Source: an uncultured Flavobacteriales bacterium (GTDB lineage: Bacteria > Bacteroidota > Bacteroidia > Flavobacteriales > Flavobacteriaceae). Taken from it: a stretch of DNA of 64,000 nt. The notes under the pieces were generated by a model. It worked only from the letters and a program-made list of their open reading frames with translations. It did no database searches and was not told where the DNA came from. The translations under genes were made by a program, and so were the position numbers. The DNA is taken from NCBI GenBank assembly GCA_913058295.1, contig CAJXRD010000006.1:1-64000 (forward strand). The letters are read 5' to 3'. Shown here piece by piece: positions 38,030 through 48,919 of the stretch (positions within the stretch are counted from its first letter, which is position 1; each line of letters starts with the position of its first letter).

Positions 38030-40483
38030 ATGGCTAGATCAAAACTTACATCCATCGACAGTTTGTCATTTCAAGATTTAAATGAAGATGCAGATTTAAT
38101 ACCTTTAATGACACCTGAAGATGAGGAAGCAATGAGTAAAGAAAAGTTACCAGAAATACTTCCAATATTACCTTTGCGGAATACAGTTTTATTCCCAGGA
38201 GTAGTAATACCTATAACTGCTGGTCGTGATAAGTCAATCAAGCTTATCAATGAAACCAATAAAGGGAATAAGGTGATAGGTGTTGTTTCTCAAAAAGACG
38301 AAGAAATAGAAGACCCCGGTTTAGGTGACATTAATCCAGTTGGAACTGTAGCAACCATATTACGAGTATTAAAAATGCCTGATGGTAATACAACCGTTAT
38401 TCTTCAAGGGAAGAAACGTTTTGAAGTTACTGAGGTTATTACTAGTACTCCTTATATGACCGCAACTATAAAGGAAGTTCCAGAGGCGAGACCAGCAACG
38501 GAGAATGATGAGTTTAAAGCCATAATAGATTCTATAAAAGATAAGGCTTTAGAGATAATTAAACAAAGCCCAAACATTCCTTCTGAAGCAGCATTTGCGA
38601 TTAAAAATATTAAAAGCAGTTCTTTTTTAATCAATTTTGTTTCCTCTAACCTCAATGTGCCGGTAGAAGACAAACAGAAGTTATTAGAGATTAATGATCT
38701 TAAAGAACGTGCATTAGAGACGCTTCGATATATGAATATCGAATTGAATAAGTTGTCACTTCGTATGGATATTCAGTCTAAAGTTGAAAGCGATATAAGC
38801 GATCAACAACGCGAGTATTTTCTTCACCAACAAATGAAAACCATTCAAGAGGAATTGGGAGGTAACTCATCTGAAGAGGAAATAGAAGCAATGCGCGCTC
38901 GTTCCAAAAAGAAAAAATGGAATGAAACCGTAGCGAAACATTTTGAAAAAGAATTATCCAAACTACAAAGGATGAATCCGCAAGTAGCGGAATACGGGAT
39001 ACAAAGAAATTTTTTAGACTTATATCTAGATTTACCTTGGGAAGAATACAGTAAAGATAAATTCAATTTAAAGCATGCAAGGAAAATTTTAGACAGAGAC
39101 CATTTTGGGTTAGACGATGTTAAAAAACGAATTATTGAACATTTGGCTGTTTTAAAACTTCGGAATGATATGAAATCTCCAATTCTGTGTTTATATGGAC
39201 CCCCGGGGGTAGGGAAAACGTCTCTTGGAAAATCGATAGCTGAGGCTTTAGGAAGAAAATATGTGAGAATGTCACTAGGAGGAATGCGCGATGAATCTGA
39301 AATTAGAGGCCATCGTAAAACCTATATTGGTGCAATGCCTGGAAGAATTATTAAAAGTATTAAAAAAGCAGAAACAGGAAACCCAGTTTTTGTTTTGGAT
39401 GAAATCGATAAACTTTCTACAGGAAGTCAAGGTGATCCATCTTCTGCAATGTTAGAAGTCTTAGATCCGGAACAAAACAATTCTTTTTATGATAATTTTT
39501 TAGAAGTTGGTTATGATCTTTCAAAGGTTATGTTTGTTGCGACAGCAAATAATTTAGGGAGTATACAGCCAGCATTACGAGACAGAATGGAGATTATAAA
39601 TGTTTCTGGTTATACCATTGAAGAAAAGGTAGAAATTGGAAAAAGACATTTGTTGCCAAGACAATTGGAAGATCATGGTCTTACTAAAGAGGATTTAAAA
39701 ATAGGAAAAGCTCAGTTAGAAAAAATTGTGGAAGGTTATACTCGCGAAAGTGGAGTAAGGGGTTTAGAAAAGCAATTGGCAAAAATGGTGCGTTATGCTG
39801 CTATGAAAATAGCGATGGAAGAAGAGTATGTTAAGAAAGTGACTAACGATATTATTGTTGAGGTTTTAGGAGCTCCTAGGTTAGAAAGAGATAAATATGA
39901 AAATAATGATGTGGCCGGAGTAGTTACAGGACTAGCTTGGACAAGAGTTGGTGGTGATATTTTATTCATCGAATCTATTATTTCTAAGGGTAAAGGAACA
40001 CTTACTCTAACTGGAAATTTAGGAAAAGTAATGAAGGAATCTGCAACTATAGCAATGGAATATATTAAAGCAAATTCTGAAAAATTAGGAGTTTCTTCAA
40101 CTATATTTAGCAAATATAATGTACATATTCACGTGCCAGAAGGAGCAACTCCAAAAGATGGTCCTAGCGCTGGGATTACTATGCTAACCTCTTTAGTTTC
40201 TTTGTTTACACAGAGGAAAGTAAAGAAAAGCTTAGCGATGACAGGAGAAATTACTTTACGTGGAAAAGTATTGCCAGTAGGAGGTATTAAAGAAAAAATT
40301 CTTGCAGCAAAACGAGCGCATATAAAAGAAATTTTACTTTGTGAAGATAATAGAAGAGACATAGAAGAAATAAAACCTGAATACTTAAAAGGTTTGAAGT
40401 TTAGTTACGTCAAAGACATGAGTCAAGTTTTAGATTTAGCCTTAACTAAGCAAAAAGTTAAGGATGCAAAAACATTGTCGTAA
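38030..40483 (+). CDS. lon: Endopeptidase La (Lon protease)
   Basis: [82 protein letters not shown]. Confidence 0.97.
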   Translation: MARSKLTSIDSLSFQDLNEDADLIPLMTPEDEEAMSKEKLPEILPILPLRNTVLFPGVVIPITAGRDKSIKLINETNKGNKVIGVVSQKDEEIEDPGLGDINPVGTVATILRVLKMPDGNTTVILQGKKRFEVTEVITSTPYMTATIKEVPEARPATENDEFKAIIDSIKDKALEIIKQSPNIPSEAAFAIKNIKSSSFLINFVSSNLNVPVEDKQKLLEINDLKERALETLRYMNIELNKLSLRMDIQSKVESDISDQQREYFLHQQMKTIQEELGGNSSEEEIEAMRARSKKKKWNETVAKHFEKELSKLQRMNPQVAEYGIQRNFLDLYLDLPWEEYSKDKFNLKHARKILDRDHFGLDDVKKRIIEHLAVLKLRNDMKSPILCLYGPPGVGKTSLGKSIAEALGRKYVRMSLGGMRDESEIRGHRKTYIGAMPGRIIKSIKKAETGNPVFVLDEIDKLSTGSQGDPSSAMLEVLDPEQNNSFYDNFLEVGYDLSKVMFVATANNLGSIQPALRDRMEIINVSGYTIEEKVEIGKRHLLPRQLEDHGLTKEDLKIGKAQLEKIVEGYTRESGVRGLEKQLAKMVRYAAMKIAMEEEYVKKVTNDIIVEVLGAPRLERDKYENNDVAGVVTGLAWTRVGGDILFIESIISKGKGTLTLTGNLGKVMKESATIAMEYIKANSEKLGVSSTIFSKYNVHIHVPEGATPKDGPSAGITMLTSLVSLFTQRKVKKSLAMTGEITLRGKVLPVGGIKEKILAAKRAHIKEILLCEDNRRDIEEIKPEYLKGLKFSYVKDMSQVLDLALTKQKVKDAKTLS

Positions 40484-40568
40484 AACAAATCGCATAAGGT
40501 TTTTTAATACATCAAAATAAATTATACTTGTAGTCGTTTAAACATTCAGGAAAAGGCATTTTGCGTAC

Positions 40569-41588
40569 ATGAATCAAAGGGTAATTATTTTATTTATTTT
40601 ATTTTCATCTTTGTTTGCGCAAGCTCAAGTTGGGGGACGTTATACCTATCAATTTTTGAATTTGACAACCTCGCCTCGTATGGCTGCTTTAGGAGGGAAA
40701 GTAATTACTAATTATGATTATGATCCTACACAAGCATTAGTCAATCCCGCAAGTATTAATCCCGAAATGGATAATCAGCTTTCTGTAAATTATGTAAACT
40801 ATATTGGGGATGTAAATTATGGTTCTGCAGCTTATGCATACTCTTGGGATCGGCGTACACAAGTGATTCACGCAGGAGTAACCTATGTTAATTACGGGAC
40901 CTTTGAGGGCTATGATGAACAAGGAAACGAAACCAATAGTTTTAGTGGAGGAGAAGTAGCGTTATCTGTTGGTCATGCTAGAAATATAGCCTTTACAGAC
41001 TTTCATATAGGTGGAAATATAAAATTTATCTCTTCTACTTTAGAGCAGTATTCTTCTTTTGGAGTAGCTGTAGATATTGGTATGATGTATGTTTATAAAG
41101 ATTGGGATTTAAATATTTCGGGTGTTGCCAGAAATTTAGGAACTCAAATTACTACCTATGATGAAATTTATGAGCCCTTACCTTTCGAATTGATATTTGG
41201 AATTTCCCAAACTTTTGAAAATATTCCGATTAGATGGCATCTTACTTTCGAGAATATGCAAATCTGGAATGTAGCATTTTCAAACCCAAATAGGGAAGAA
41301 ATTGATCTAGAAGGAAATGTTGAGGAGGAAAATATTAATTTTATCGATAATGTGTTTAGGCATACTATTGTTGGAATAGAATTATTTCCAGATAAGGGAT
41401 TTAATATTCGCTTAGGTTATAATTTTAGAAGAGGAGAAGAGCTTAGAATTTTAGAAAAGAGAGCGTTTGCAGGTATTAGTGCAGGTTTCTCCATGAAATT
41501 AAACAAACTTAGGTTGAGTTATACATATTCCAAATTTAGTATTGCAGCTGCAACTAGCTATTTTGGTTTAAATATAGATCTTCAATAA
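40569..41588 (+). CDS. porQ: Type IX secretion system protein PorQ
   Basis: GGRYTYQFLNLTTSPRMAALGGKVITNYDYDPTQALVNPASI; beta-barrel; followed by cmk. Confidence 0.88.
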   Translation: MNQRVIILFILFSSLFAQAQVGGRYTYQFLNLTTSPRMAALGGKVITNYDYDPTQALVNPASINPEMDNQLSVNYVNYIGDVNYGSAAYAYSWDRRTQVIHAGVTYVNYGTFEGYDEQGNETNSFSGGEVALSVGHARNIAFTDFHIGGNIKFISSTLEQYSSFGVAVDIGMMYVYKDWDLNISGVARNLGTQITTYDEIYEPLPFELIFGISQTFENIPIRWHLTFENMQIWNVAFSNPNREEIDLEGNVEEENINFIDNVFRHTIVGIELFPDKGFNIRLGYNFRRGEELRILEKRAFAGISAGFSMKLNKLRLSYTYSKFSIAAATSYFGLNIDLQ

Positions 41589-41616
41589 GTTTATTGATTT
41601 AAAAAAACATACTGTT

Positions 41617-42312
41617 TTGAAAAAAATTACTATTGCCATTGACGGTTATTCCTCTACTGGAAAAAGCACTGTTGCAAAACAACTTGCAGAATATCTTGAT
41701 TATATTTATGTCGACACAGGAGCGATGTATAGAGCGATTAGCCTATATGCATTGCAAAGTGAAATTTTATCAACGAACAAATTTGATAAAAAAGCATTAC
41801 TAGACACACTACCTAATATCGATATTGCGTTTATAAAGAAGGATATTAAAAGTAAGCCTGAAATGTTTTTAAATGGTACTAATGTGGAGACAGAAATAAG
41901 AACCATGTATGTTTCAGACTTTGTAAGCTCTGTAGCTGCTATACCTGAGGTTAGAAGAAAATTAGTTGCAATACAACAACAAATGGGTTTGGAGAAAGGA
42001 ATTGTTATGGATGGTCGAGATATTGGGACTGTTGTTTTCCCAAAAGCAGAACTAAAAATATTTATGAATGCAAAAGCTGAGGTTCGTGCCAATCGACGTT
42101 ATAAAGAATTGTTAGAAAAAGGGGAAGACGTTACTTATGCAGCAATATTGAAAAATGTTCAAGATCGAGATTTAATGGATACTACTCGGGAAGATTCCCC
42201 ATTAGTAAAAGCGCAGGATGCAATAGAAATTGATAATTCAGAAATCAACCAAGAAGATCAATTTCATATTATTTTGCAATTGACAAAAGACCGAATTGCA
42301 GGTAGAGTATAA
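41617..42312 (+). CDS. cmk: (d)CMP kinase
   Basis: ITIAIDGYSSTGKSTVAKQLA, YVDTGAMYRAISL, VMDGRDIGTVVFP; TTG start. Confidence 0.95.
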   Translation: MKKITIAIDGYSSTGKSTVAKQLAEYLDYIYVDTGAMYRAISLYALQSEILSTNKFDKKALLDTLPNIDIAFIKKDIKSKPEMFLNGTNVETEIRTMYVSDFVSSVAAIPEVRRKLVAIQQQMGLEKGIVMDGRDIGTVVFPKAELKIFMNAKAEVRANRRYKELLEKGEDVTYAAILKNVQDRDLMDTTREDSPLVKAQDAIEIDNSEINQEDQFHIILQLTKDRIAGRV

Positions 42313-42349
42313 TAATTTTAAAATGTACATTTACAAATAAAACAATATT

Positions 42350-42931
42350 ATGAGACTTAAAAAATATTCACTTCTGTTATTACTTGTATTATTAGTTAAT
42401 ACAATTACTGCTCAAAAATATATAAAAACTGATAGCAAAACGGTTACTAAAGAGTGGAAAGGCTATACATTTTCTTCCTCAAAACCTTTAGTCGAAAATA
42501 TTTCTGAAGTTTCGGAACTATCTTCTTTGAAAAGAGCACTTAGTAAAAAAGCTATTAATAATTTATTAGAAGCCGAAGAAATGATCACTGTTTTTGCGAT
42601 TACAAATAATGGCTTTTCAGAATTACAAACAAAACACGATTCTATTTTTGATGCTTCAAAAACGAAACAATTAACTGCGATAATAACTTATCATGTGGTG
42701 CCAGGAAGAGTGGATAGTCATTCTATTAAAAATGAAGTTGAGCGTAAAGGAGGCATTGCATATTATGCTACATTGCAAGGAGAGAAATTAGGAATTAAAG
42801 AGGAATACGGGCAATTGCTATTGGTAGATGCCAAGGGGAATACTTCAGTAATATCAGCAACTGACTTTTTCCATAAAAATGGATTCTTTCATATTGTTGA
42901 AGGAATAGTTTTACCAAAAGCAGCAGAATAA
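42350..42931 (+). CDS. Fasciclin domain-containing secreted protein
   Basis: EEMITVFAITNNGFSEL, LTAIITYHVVPGRVDS, FFHIVEGIVLPK. Confidence 0.85.
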   Translation: MRLKKYSLLLLLVLLVNTITAQKYIKTDSKTVTKEWKGYTFSSSKPLVENISEVSELSSLKRALSKKAINNLLEAEEMITVFAITNNGFSELQTKHDSIFDASKTKQLTAIITYHVVPGRVDSHSIKNEVERKGGIAYYATLQGEKLGIKEEYGQLLLVDAKGNTSVISATDFFHKNGFFHIVEGIVLPKAAE

Positions 42932-42957
42932 TTAATCTTGTTAATTGATTAATTATT

Positions 42958-45384
42958 CTATCTTAAACTAGCTCCGAATTCTTTTTCAAATTGTAATTGA
43001 AGCTTTTTCATTATTTTATCGATTTGCTTATCTGTAAGCGTTTTTTTCTCGTCTTGTATGGTAAAGCTCAAAGCATAGGATTTCTTTCCACTTGGAAGGT
43101 TTTTACCAGTATAAACATCAAATAAAGTTATCTTTTTTATTAAGTTTTTTTCAGTTTTTAAAGCAGTTTCTTGCAAATCATTAAACGATACAGAATTGTC
43201 TATTAACAAGGCAAGGTCTCTTTTAACTTTAGGGAACTTAGGTATCGCTTGCAATTTGAAGTTTTCTTTTGTAATTTCTTCTAAAATAGCATCCCATTGA
43301 AAGTCTGCATATAAGGTTTCCGCTTCAATGCCAAATGAATTTGTAATGTTCTTTTTAATAATTCCAAATTCTACCAATTCCTTTTTGTTTTTTGAAAAAG
43401 ATAATCCTTCAGAAAAAACATCATTTTTAAAGCTATTTTCAGAATAGGAATCAATTCCAATTCTTTCTAATAAAGTTTCTATAATTCCTTTAAAATAAAA
43501 GAATTCCCCTTTTTGACTTGCAACTGCCCAATTATCTTCGTTTTTTGCTCCTGATACTAATAGGGTTAAATGTTTAGGCTCTTCTCTTCCTTCGGAATAT
43601 TTATGGTAGGTATTTCCAAATTCAAAGAGTTTTATATCAGCAGCTTTTCGATTGGTATTATAAGATAAAGCTTCTAATGCATTAAATAACATAGACTGAC
43701 GCATTACCGATAAATCATTGCTTAATGGATTTAACATTTCGATATTATGCTCTGCTTTTAAATTTTCACTAAGCTTTATATATTTAGGAGAGGTAAGTGA
43801 GTTGCCCATCATTTCATGAAAGCCTAAGGCAGTAAGTTGTAAACCTATTTTATTCTGTACTTGGTAATCTTCAACAATCTGAGTAGTTGAAATTGATGCG
43901 TTTAGTTTTTCAGTAAATTGGATGTTGTTATATCCATAAACTCGAAGTATTTCTTCAATAACATCTGCTTCTCTGGTAACATCATTTCTATAGGCAGGAA
44001 TATTCATTCCTAGTCCAGCTTCTGTGATATTATTTATTTTTATTTCAAGGGAAGTCAAGATCGATTTAATAATTTCTTTTGGAATTTCTTCGCCTATAAG
44101 CTTTTTCGTATTCTCAAAATTTAAAAACACTTGATGGTCTTCTATCTTTTTAGGATAAATATCTACCACATCGCTAGTGACGATACCTCCTGCAATTTCT
44201 TGAATTAAAAGGGTAGCTCTTAATAAAGCGTATTTGGTGATATTAGGGTCGATCCCACGTTCAAAACGGAAAGATGCATCCGTATTTAGAGCATGACGTT
44301 TAGCAGTTTTTCTTATACTTACAGGGTTAAAATAAGCGCTTTCTAGAAAAATACTCGTAGTTTTTTCAGTTACACCACTATCAATTCCGCCAAATACACC
44401 TGCAATACACATGGGTTTATCTCCGTCACATATCATTAAATCTTCTTCATGAAGCTTGCGTTCAACACCATCTAGTGTGGTAAATTTTGTGCCTTTAGCA
44501 AGAGTTTTAACTTCAATTTTATTGTTTGCAATTTTATTACTGTCGAATGCATGTAAAGGTTGTCCCAACTCATGCAACACATAATTGGTAGCATCTACAA
44601 TGTTATTAATGGGAGCTAAGCCAATCGATTTTAATCTGTTTTGAAGCCATTGTGGAGAATCAGCAACTTTTAAATCACTAATAGTAAGCCCACAATATCT
44701 TGGTGCTAAAGTGTTGTCTAAAACTTCTACATCAATTTTATGAGTTCGGTTTTCAACTTTAAAGCTACTGGTTGAAGGTGTTATTAATTCTAGTGTAATT
44801 TCTTGTCTTATTAACCCAGCTTTTAAATCACGAGCTACACCCCAATGACTCATAGCATCTGCTCGATTTGGTGTTAGGCCAATTTCGAATATTTGATCAT
44901 TTTCAATATTAAAAACCTCTGTAGCAAGTGTGCCAGGGATTAAAGATTCCTCAAGAACCATAATTCCATCATGACCTTTACCTAGGCCTAATTCATTTTC
45001 AGCGCAAATCATTCCAAAGCTTTCTTCTCCTCTAATCTTTCCTTTTTTTATTTTCCAAGGATTTCCATCTTCATCATATAATGTAGTTCCAATTGTGGCT
45101 ACTGGTACTTTTTGTCCTGCATTAACATTAGGTGCGCCACAAACAATCTGCAAAGTTTCTCCACCACCAATATCTACTTTGGTTACTTTTAAACGATCTG
45201 CATTTGGGTGTTGTATGCATTCTAAAACATGCCCAACTATGATACCTTTAAGTCCGCCTTTAATAGATTCGAAAGATTCAACACCTTCTATTTCCAGACC
45301 TAAATCGGTTAATAATTCTCCTGTTTTTTCGGCAGCCCAATCAATTTTAATAAATTGCTTTAACCAGTTATATGAAATCTTCAC
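42958..45384 (-). CDS. pheT: Phenylalanine--tRNA ligase subunit beta
   Basis: KISYNWLKQFIKIDW, tRNA-binding domain (GGGETLQIVCGAPNVNAGQKVPVA), B3/B4 and FDX-ACB domains; GTG start at 45384 matches family N-terminus. Confidence 0.95.
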   Translation of the reverse strand: MKISYNWLKQFIKIDWAAEKTGELLTDLGLEIEGVESFESIKGGLKGIIVGHVLECIQHPNADRLKVTKVDIGGGETLQIVCGAPNVNAGQKVPVATIGTTLYDEDGNPWKIKKGKIRGEESFGMICAENELGLGKGHDGIMVLEESLIPGTLATEVFNIENDQIFEIGLTPNRADAMSHWGVARDLKAGLIRQEITLELITPSTSSFKVENRTHKIDVEVLDNTLAPRYCGLTISDLKVADSPQWLQNRLKSIGLAPINNIVDATNYVLHELGQPLHAFDSNKIANNKIEVKTLAKGTKFTTLDGVERKLHEEDLMICDGDKPMCIAGVFGGIDSGVTEKTTSIFLESAYFNPVSIRKTAKRHALNTDASFRFERGIDPNITKYALLRATLLIQEIAGGIVTSDVVDIYPKKIEDHQVFLNFENTKKLIGEEIPKEIIKSILTSLEIKINNITEAGLGMNIPAYRNDVTREADVIEEILRVYGYNNIQFTEKLNASISTTQIVEDYQVQNKIGLQLTALGFHEMMGNSLTSPKYIKLSENLKAEHNIEMLNPLSNDLSVMRQSMLFNALEALSYNTNRKAADIKLFEFGNTYHKYSEGREEPKHLTLLVSGAKNEDNWAVASQKGEFFYFKGIIETLLERIGIDSYSENSFKNDVFSEGLSFSKNKKELVEFGIIKKNITNSFGIEAETLYADFQWDAILEEITKENFKLQAIPKFPKVKRDLALLIDNSVSFNDLQETALKTEKNLIKKITLFDVYTGKNLPSGKKSYALSFTIQDEKKTLTDKQIDKIMKKLQLQFEKEFGASLR

Positions 45385-45483
45385 TTGTTTACATTTTGTT
45401 ACAATCCGCAAAGATAACATTTACCAAGTTTTATGTAAAGATTTTTTATACTTTCGAACTAAAGATTTCAAAATTTAAATTTC

Positions 45484-46734
45484 ATGAAAATATTCAACCC
45501 ATTTGTAATTTCTTTATTTATAATAATACCCTTTGTTTTTTCTTGCAAAAATGAATCTAATACATCGGAAAATGAAGAGATAAGTAGATTGAAAGTAGGG
45601 ATGTGGCGCACTGTTTTAAAAGTTGAGAATGAAAAAGAATTGCCTTTTATTTTTGAATTACAGTCGGATACTACTTTGGTAATTCATAATGGGGTAGAAA
45701 GGATAGAAGTGAGTGATATAGTGATTAATGGAGATTCAATTACGATACAAGCTCCTGTGTTTGAAGGGGTCTTTAAAGGAAAAATGATTTCTTCAGAATT
45801 GATTAAAGGAGATTTTATAAAACCTAGTTTAGATAGAGTAGTGCCATTTACCATGGCTTTTGGCGAGGATAAACGATTCACTATTTCAAAAAAGCCAAAA
45901 GCAAATATCAGTGGAAATTGGGAAACGATGTTTAGTCCAAACACAGAGGAAGATAGTTACATTGGCAAAGGAACCTTTAATCAAGAAGGAGGTAAGGTTA
46001 CTGGTACTTTTAGAACTACCACAGGAGATTATCGATTTTTGGAAGGAGTGATGGAAGGAGATTCTTTAAAGCTTTCCACTTTCGATGGAGCACATGCTTT
46101 TTTGTTTGAGGCAAAAGTGACTGATAGTGCCATGGCAGGATTTTTCTATAGTGGAAATCACTGGAAAGAACCTTTTGTAGCCAAACGTAATGAAAGCTTC
46201 GAGTTACCTTCAGCAAATTCTCTTACTTACTTAAAGGAGGGCTATGATCGACTTGCTTTTTCTTTTCCTAATAATGAGGGGGAATTAATTTCATTAGAAG
46301 ATGATCGATTTAAGGATAAAGTAGTCGTTGTGCAAATTATGGGTACTTGGTGTCCTAATTGTTTGGATGAAACTAAATATTATTTAGAATATTTAAAAAA
46401 ACATAAGAATAAAGATTTGGAGTTTGTAGCTCTTTCTTTTGAATATGCAAAAACAGAAGAAAAAGCTTTAATGGCTATCAACCGATTAATTGAAGTATTG
46501 GAAGTTCCATATCCTGTGTTATTAGCACAATATGGTACCACAAATAAGAAAAAAGCTAACGAAAAACTCCCCATGCTTAACCATGTATTATCATACCCAA
46601 CTTCTATGTTTATTGATAAAAAAGGAAAGGTTAGAAAGATTCATACTGGTTTTAATGGGCCAGCGACAGGAGAGAAGTATGTTGTATTTAAAACTGAATT
46701 TGAAAGTTTTATGACGGAGTTGTTAGAAGAATGA
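45484..46734 (+). CDS. TlpA family disulfide reductase / thioredoxin-like lipoprotein
   Basis: Lipobox FVFSCKNES; VVVQIMGTWCPNCLDETKYY (WCPNC), YPTSMFIDKKGKVRKIHTGFNGP. Confidence 0.88.
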   Translation: MKIFNPFVISLFIIIPFVFSCKNESNTSENEEISRLKVGMWRTVLKVENEKELPFIFELQSDTTLVIHNGVERIEVSDIVINGDSITIQAPVFEGVFKGKMISSELIKGDFIKPSLDRVVPFTMAFGEDKRFTISKKPKANISGNWETMFSPNTEEDSYIGKGTFNQEGGKVTGTFRTTTGDYRFLEGVMEGDSLKLSTFDGAHAFLFEAKVTDSAMAGFFYSGNHWKEPFVAKRNESFELPSANSLTYLKEGYDRLAFSFPNNEGELISLEDDRFKDKVVVVQIMGTWCPNCLDETKYYLEYLKKHKNKDLEFVALSFEYAKTEEKALMAINRLIEVLEVPYPVLLAQYGTTNKKKANEKLPMLNHVLSYPTSMFIDKKGKVRKIHTGFNGPATGEKYVVFKTEFESFMTELLEE

Positions 46735-46745
46735 TTTAAAAAAAA

Positions 46746-47288
46746 TTAGAATCGTTTGCCAATACCAATAGCTATAGTAAGTGAGTTTACATGACCGTTC
46801 TTTAAATCATAAATAAATTCTGGAGCAAAATCCCAATGATTCCCAATTTCAAACTCGTAGCCAACACCAACTCTTATAATAGAAAAATTCTCATGTTCTT
46901 CAATTTCAATACCTGGGCCAAAAATAAAAGAGAACTCATTATCCCAAGGGCTAAATAAAACTGGAAGAGCAATAATTAAGGGGTTTTCTCTATTAATTGT
47001 AACGCCATCATCTTCTATAGAATAATAGGCGATTTCAACATCGGATTTAAGTGCTAAGCCCCATTTTTTATTAAACCAATATTGTAATTCTAAACCTAAT
47101 GTTGGGAGGACAGCAAATTTTCCATTTTCTAAATCCGCCTCTGGAATGTATGCTTGACCTAAGGCAAAAGCAGCTCTAAAGTGTTTGAATTCGTGATGCG
47201 TGCTTTCTTCCTGTGCCTCATGATCTTGTGCTATTATTGATGTTGAGCTTATTAAAAGCAAAAGGCTAAAAAGGATGTGTGGTTTTTT
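46746..47288 (-). CDS. Hypothetical outer membrane/periplasmic protein
   Basis: Signal peptide (MKKPHILFSLLLLISSTSIIAQ); barrel-like GVGYEFEIGNHWDFAPEFIYD. Confidence 0.6.
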   Translation of the reverse strand, partial: KKPHILFSLLLLISSTSIIAQDHEAQEESTHHEFKHFRAAFALGQAYIPEADLENGKFAVLPTLGLELQYWFNKKWGLALKSDVEIAYYSIEDDGVTINRENPLIIALPVLFSPWDNEFSFIFGPGIEIEEHENFSIIRVGVGYEFEIGNHWDFAPEFIYDLKNGHVNSLTIAIGIGKRF

Positions 47289-47347
47289 CATTTTTATAGT
47301 GTATTTTAGCAAATTTATTATTTCTAATGTATGTTTCTATGATTTTG

Positions 47348-48787
47348 TTAATCATAAGTATAAATTTTCTTAGAAGAGCCATCGTTATATAGTATAATTT
47401 GAATCCCATCATACTTTTCAGAAACCATTCTTCCCAACAAATCATACCTTCCAATTATTTTTTTTGGAGTTGAATTAAGGTTAAAATCACCAAGGCCTAA
47501 AATTCCTTTGCTTATTTTAATTTCATAGGAGTAAACTTGTTCTACATCTGTGAAAATTTCCGGCATAGAAGCAACAATAAAATATACCGAAGTGTCCTCT
47601 GGTGTTAAGTTTAATATAATGGATCCTTCTTGGTCAGAATCCATTTCTAAATCGTGAAAAGAAGTGCCAATTTCTGTGTTCTGAACTATGATTTTCCCTT
47701 GAAAATAGGAAGGGGACCCTTCACTGCCAAACATGTCACTATTCAATTCGAAGGTATAAGATTCGGTACTTTCATTGTTTATTTTATAGGTATTATAAGA
47801 CCAGCCAGTCGTCACCTTGTCATTTTCAGGGCGAACCCATCCGTTACTTCCAGTATTTTGATAAACAGCAATAAATTCGTTGTCATCTAAAGGGTCTGCA
47901 TAATCATCCCATTCCGTTTCAAAACGAGTAATTTGATTTTCGGGTAAAAAATCGAAACTATTGGTCATATGAGCTGCCCAATCTATAAAATGGTTTCTAA
48001 AAACAGAGCCTCCAATTTGATTGAAAAAGTATTCTTGTGGTAAATCGGTTGTCCCAGCATACAATCCATCTGTTATTAAATTATCTGGGACATCAGTTTC
48101 TTCGCTTAAATAATAAAGAAATAAGGCAAGAGCGTATTGATGCACATAACGCTGCCAGTTTTGAGGGTAGCTATCTGGAAAGTTGTCATAACTTAACCAT
48201 AGTGCTACATGTGGAAGTCTAACTAAAGATTCAGCCTCGAGAAAAGCTCTGTCATCGTTTGGATTTTGTATAGCAGAAAACCAGTTTGCAGCAGCTTCAA
48301 TATACCATTGACTATCACCAGAATATTCGAAACCTGGGGATGTCCCGCTATATTGAAACACATGAAAGGTTTCGTGACCTACATTGATCCAGTCATTATG
48401 AGCTCCTATTGGAAGGGTTAAATATGGATAGCCATTGGTGTCTGTACCTTGGCCATTAGCCCATTCATCGGGAAAAATATCTCCAGATTGATGTAAGTAT
48501 ACATTGTAATAATAACCATCTGTAGGATTTGGAGGGTCTTGCATCGCAAGGTCGTTTAAACAAACATCTCTATAATTATTCATATAACTGAGCAATAGTT
48601 CGGCTTCTGCTTGTCGGTCCCAGTTATTATCCCACCAAACAATATAGATCCCAGAGGTTACCGTGTCGCATTCTGTTAAATTGCCATATTCACTATTGAT
48701 AGTGTATTGAGAGTGCGCCTTTGTGTATAAAAATAAGGTAATTAATAAAGAGAATACTATTCTAAATGGATACTTATTATAAACCAT
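47348..48787 (-). CDS. Secreted HExxH (gluzincin-like) protein with putative T9SS C-terminal domain
   Basis: INVGHETFHVFQYSG ... QWYIEAAANWFSA; C-terminal IIGRYDLLGRMVSEKYDGIQIILYNDGSSKKIY; start MVYNKYPF preferred. Confidence 0.65.
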   Translation of the reverse strand: MVYNKYPFRIVFSLLITLFLYTKAHSQYTINSEYGNLTECDTVTSGIYIVWWDNNWDRQAEAELLLSYMNNYRDVCLNDLAMQDPPNPTDGYYYNVYLHQSGDIFPDEWANGQGTDTNGYPYLTLPIGAHNDWINVGHETFHVFQYSGTSPGFEYSGDSQWYIEAAANWFSAIQNPNDDRAFLEAESLVRLPHVALWLSYDNFPDSYPQNWQRYVHQYALALFLYYLSEETDVPDNLITDGLYAGTTDLPQEYFFNQIGGSVFRNHFIDWAAHMTNSFDFLPENQITRFETEWDDYADPLDDNEFIAVYQNTGSNGWVRPENDKVTTGWSYNTYKINNESTESYTFELNSDMFGSEGSPSYFQGKIIVQNTEIGTSFHDLEMDSDQEGSIILNLTPEDTSVYFIVASMPEIFTDVEQVYSYEIKISKGILGLGDFNLNSTPKKIIGRYDLLGRMVSEKYDGIQIILYNDGSSKKIYTYD

Positions 48788-48919
48788 AAATGAATTTTTT
48801 ACTAAAATAAAACAAATATGTGAAAGCACTTTAGGTTATGAATTTTGATGCCCTCAGAATGAATAAAAGTATTTATATAATCTGAATTATGTGGTACTTG
48901 TATTTAAGAATTAGAGTGC

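Noticed and set aside
39793-40113. 106 aa ORF on - strand
   Set aside because: Antisense to lon, a highly conserved gene
45372-45554. 60 aa ORF on + strand spanning the pheT 5' region
   Set aside because: Overlaps pheT start and the start of the TlpA-like gene in another frame; no coding signature
46016-46216. 66 aa ORF on - strand
   Set aside because: Antisense to the TlpA-like gene; spurious
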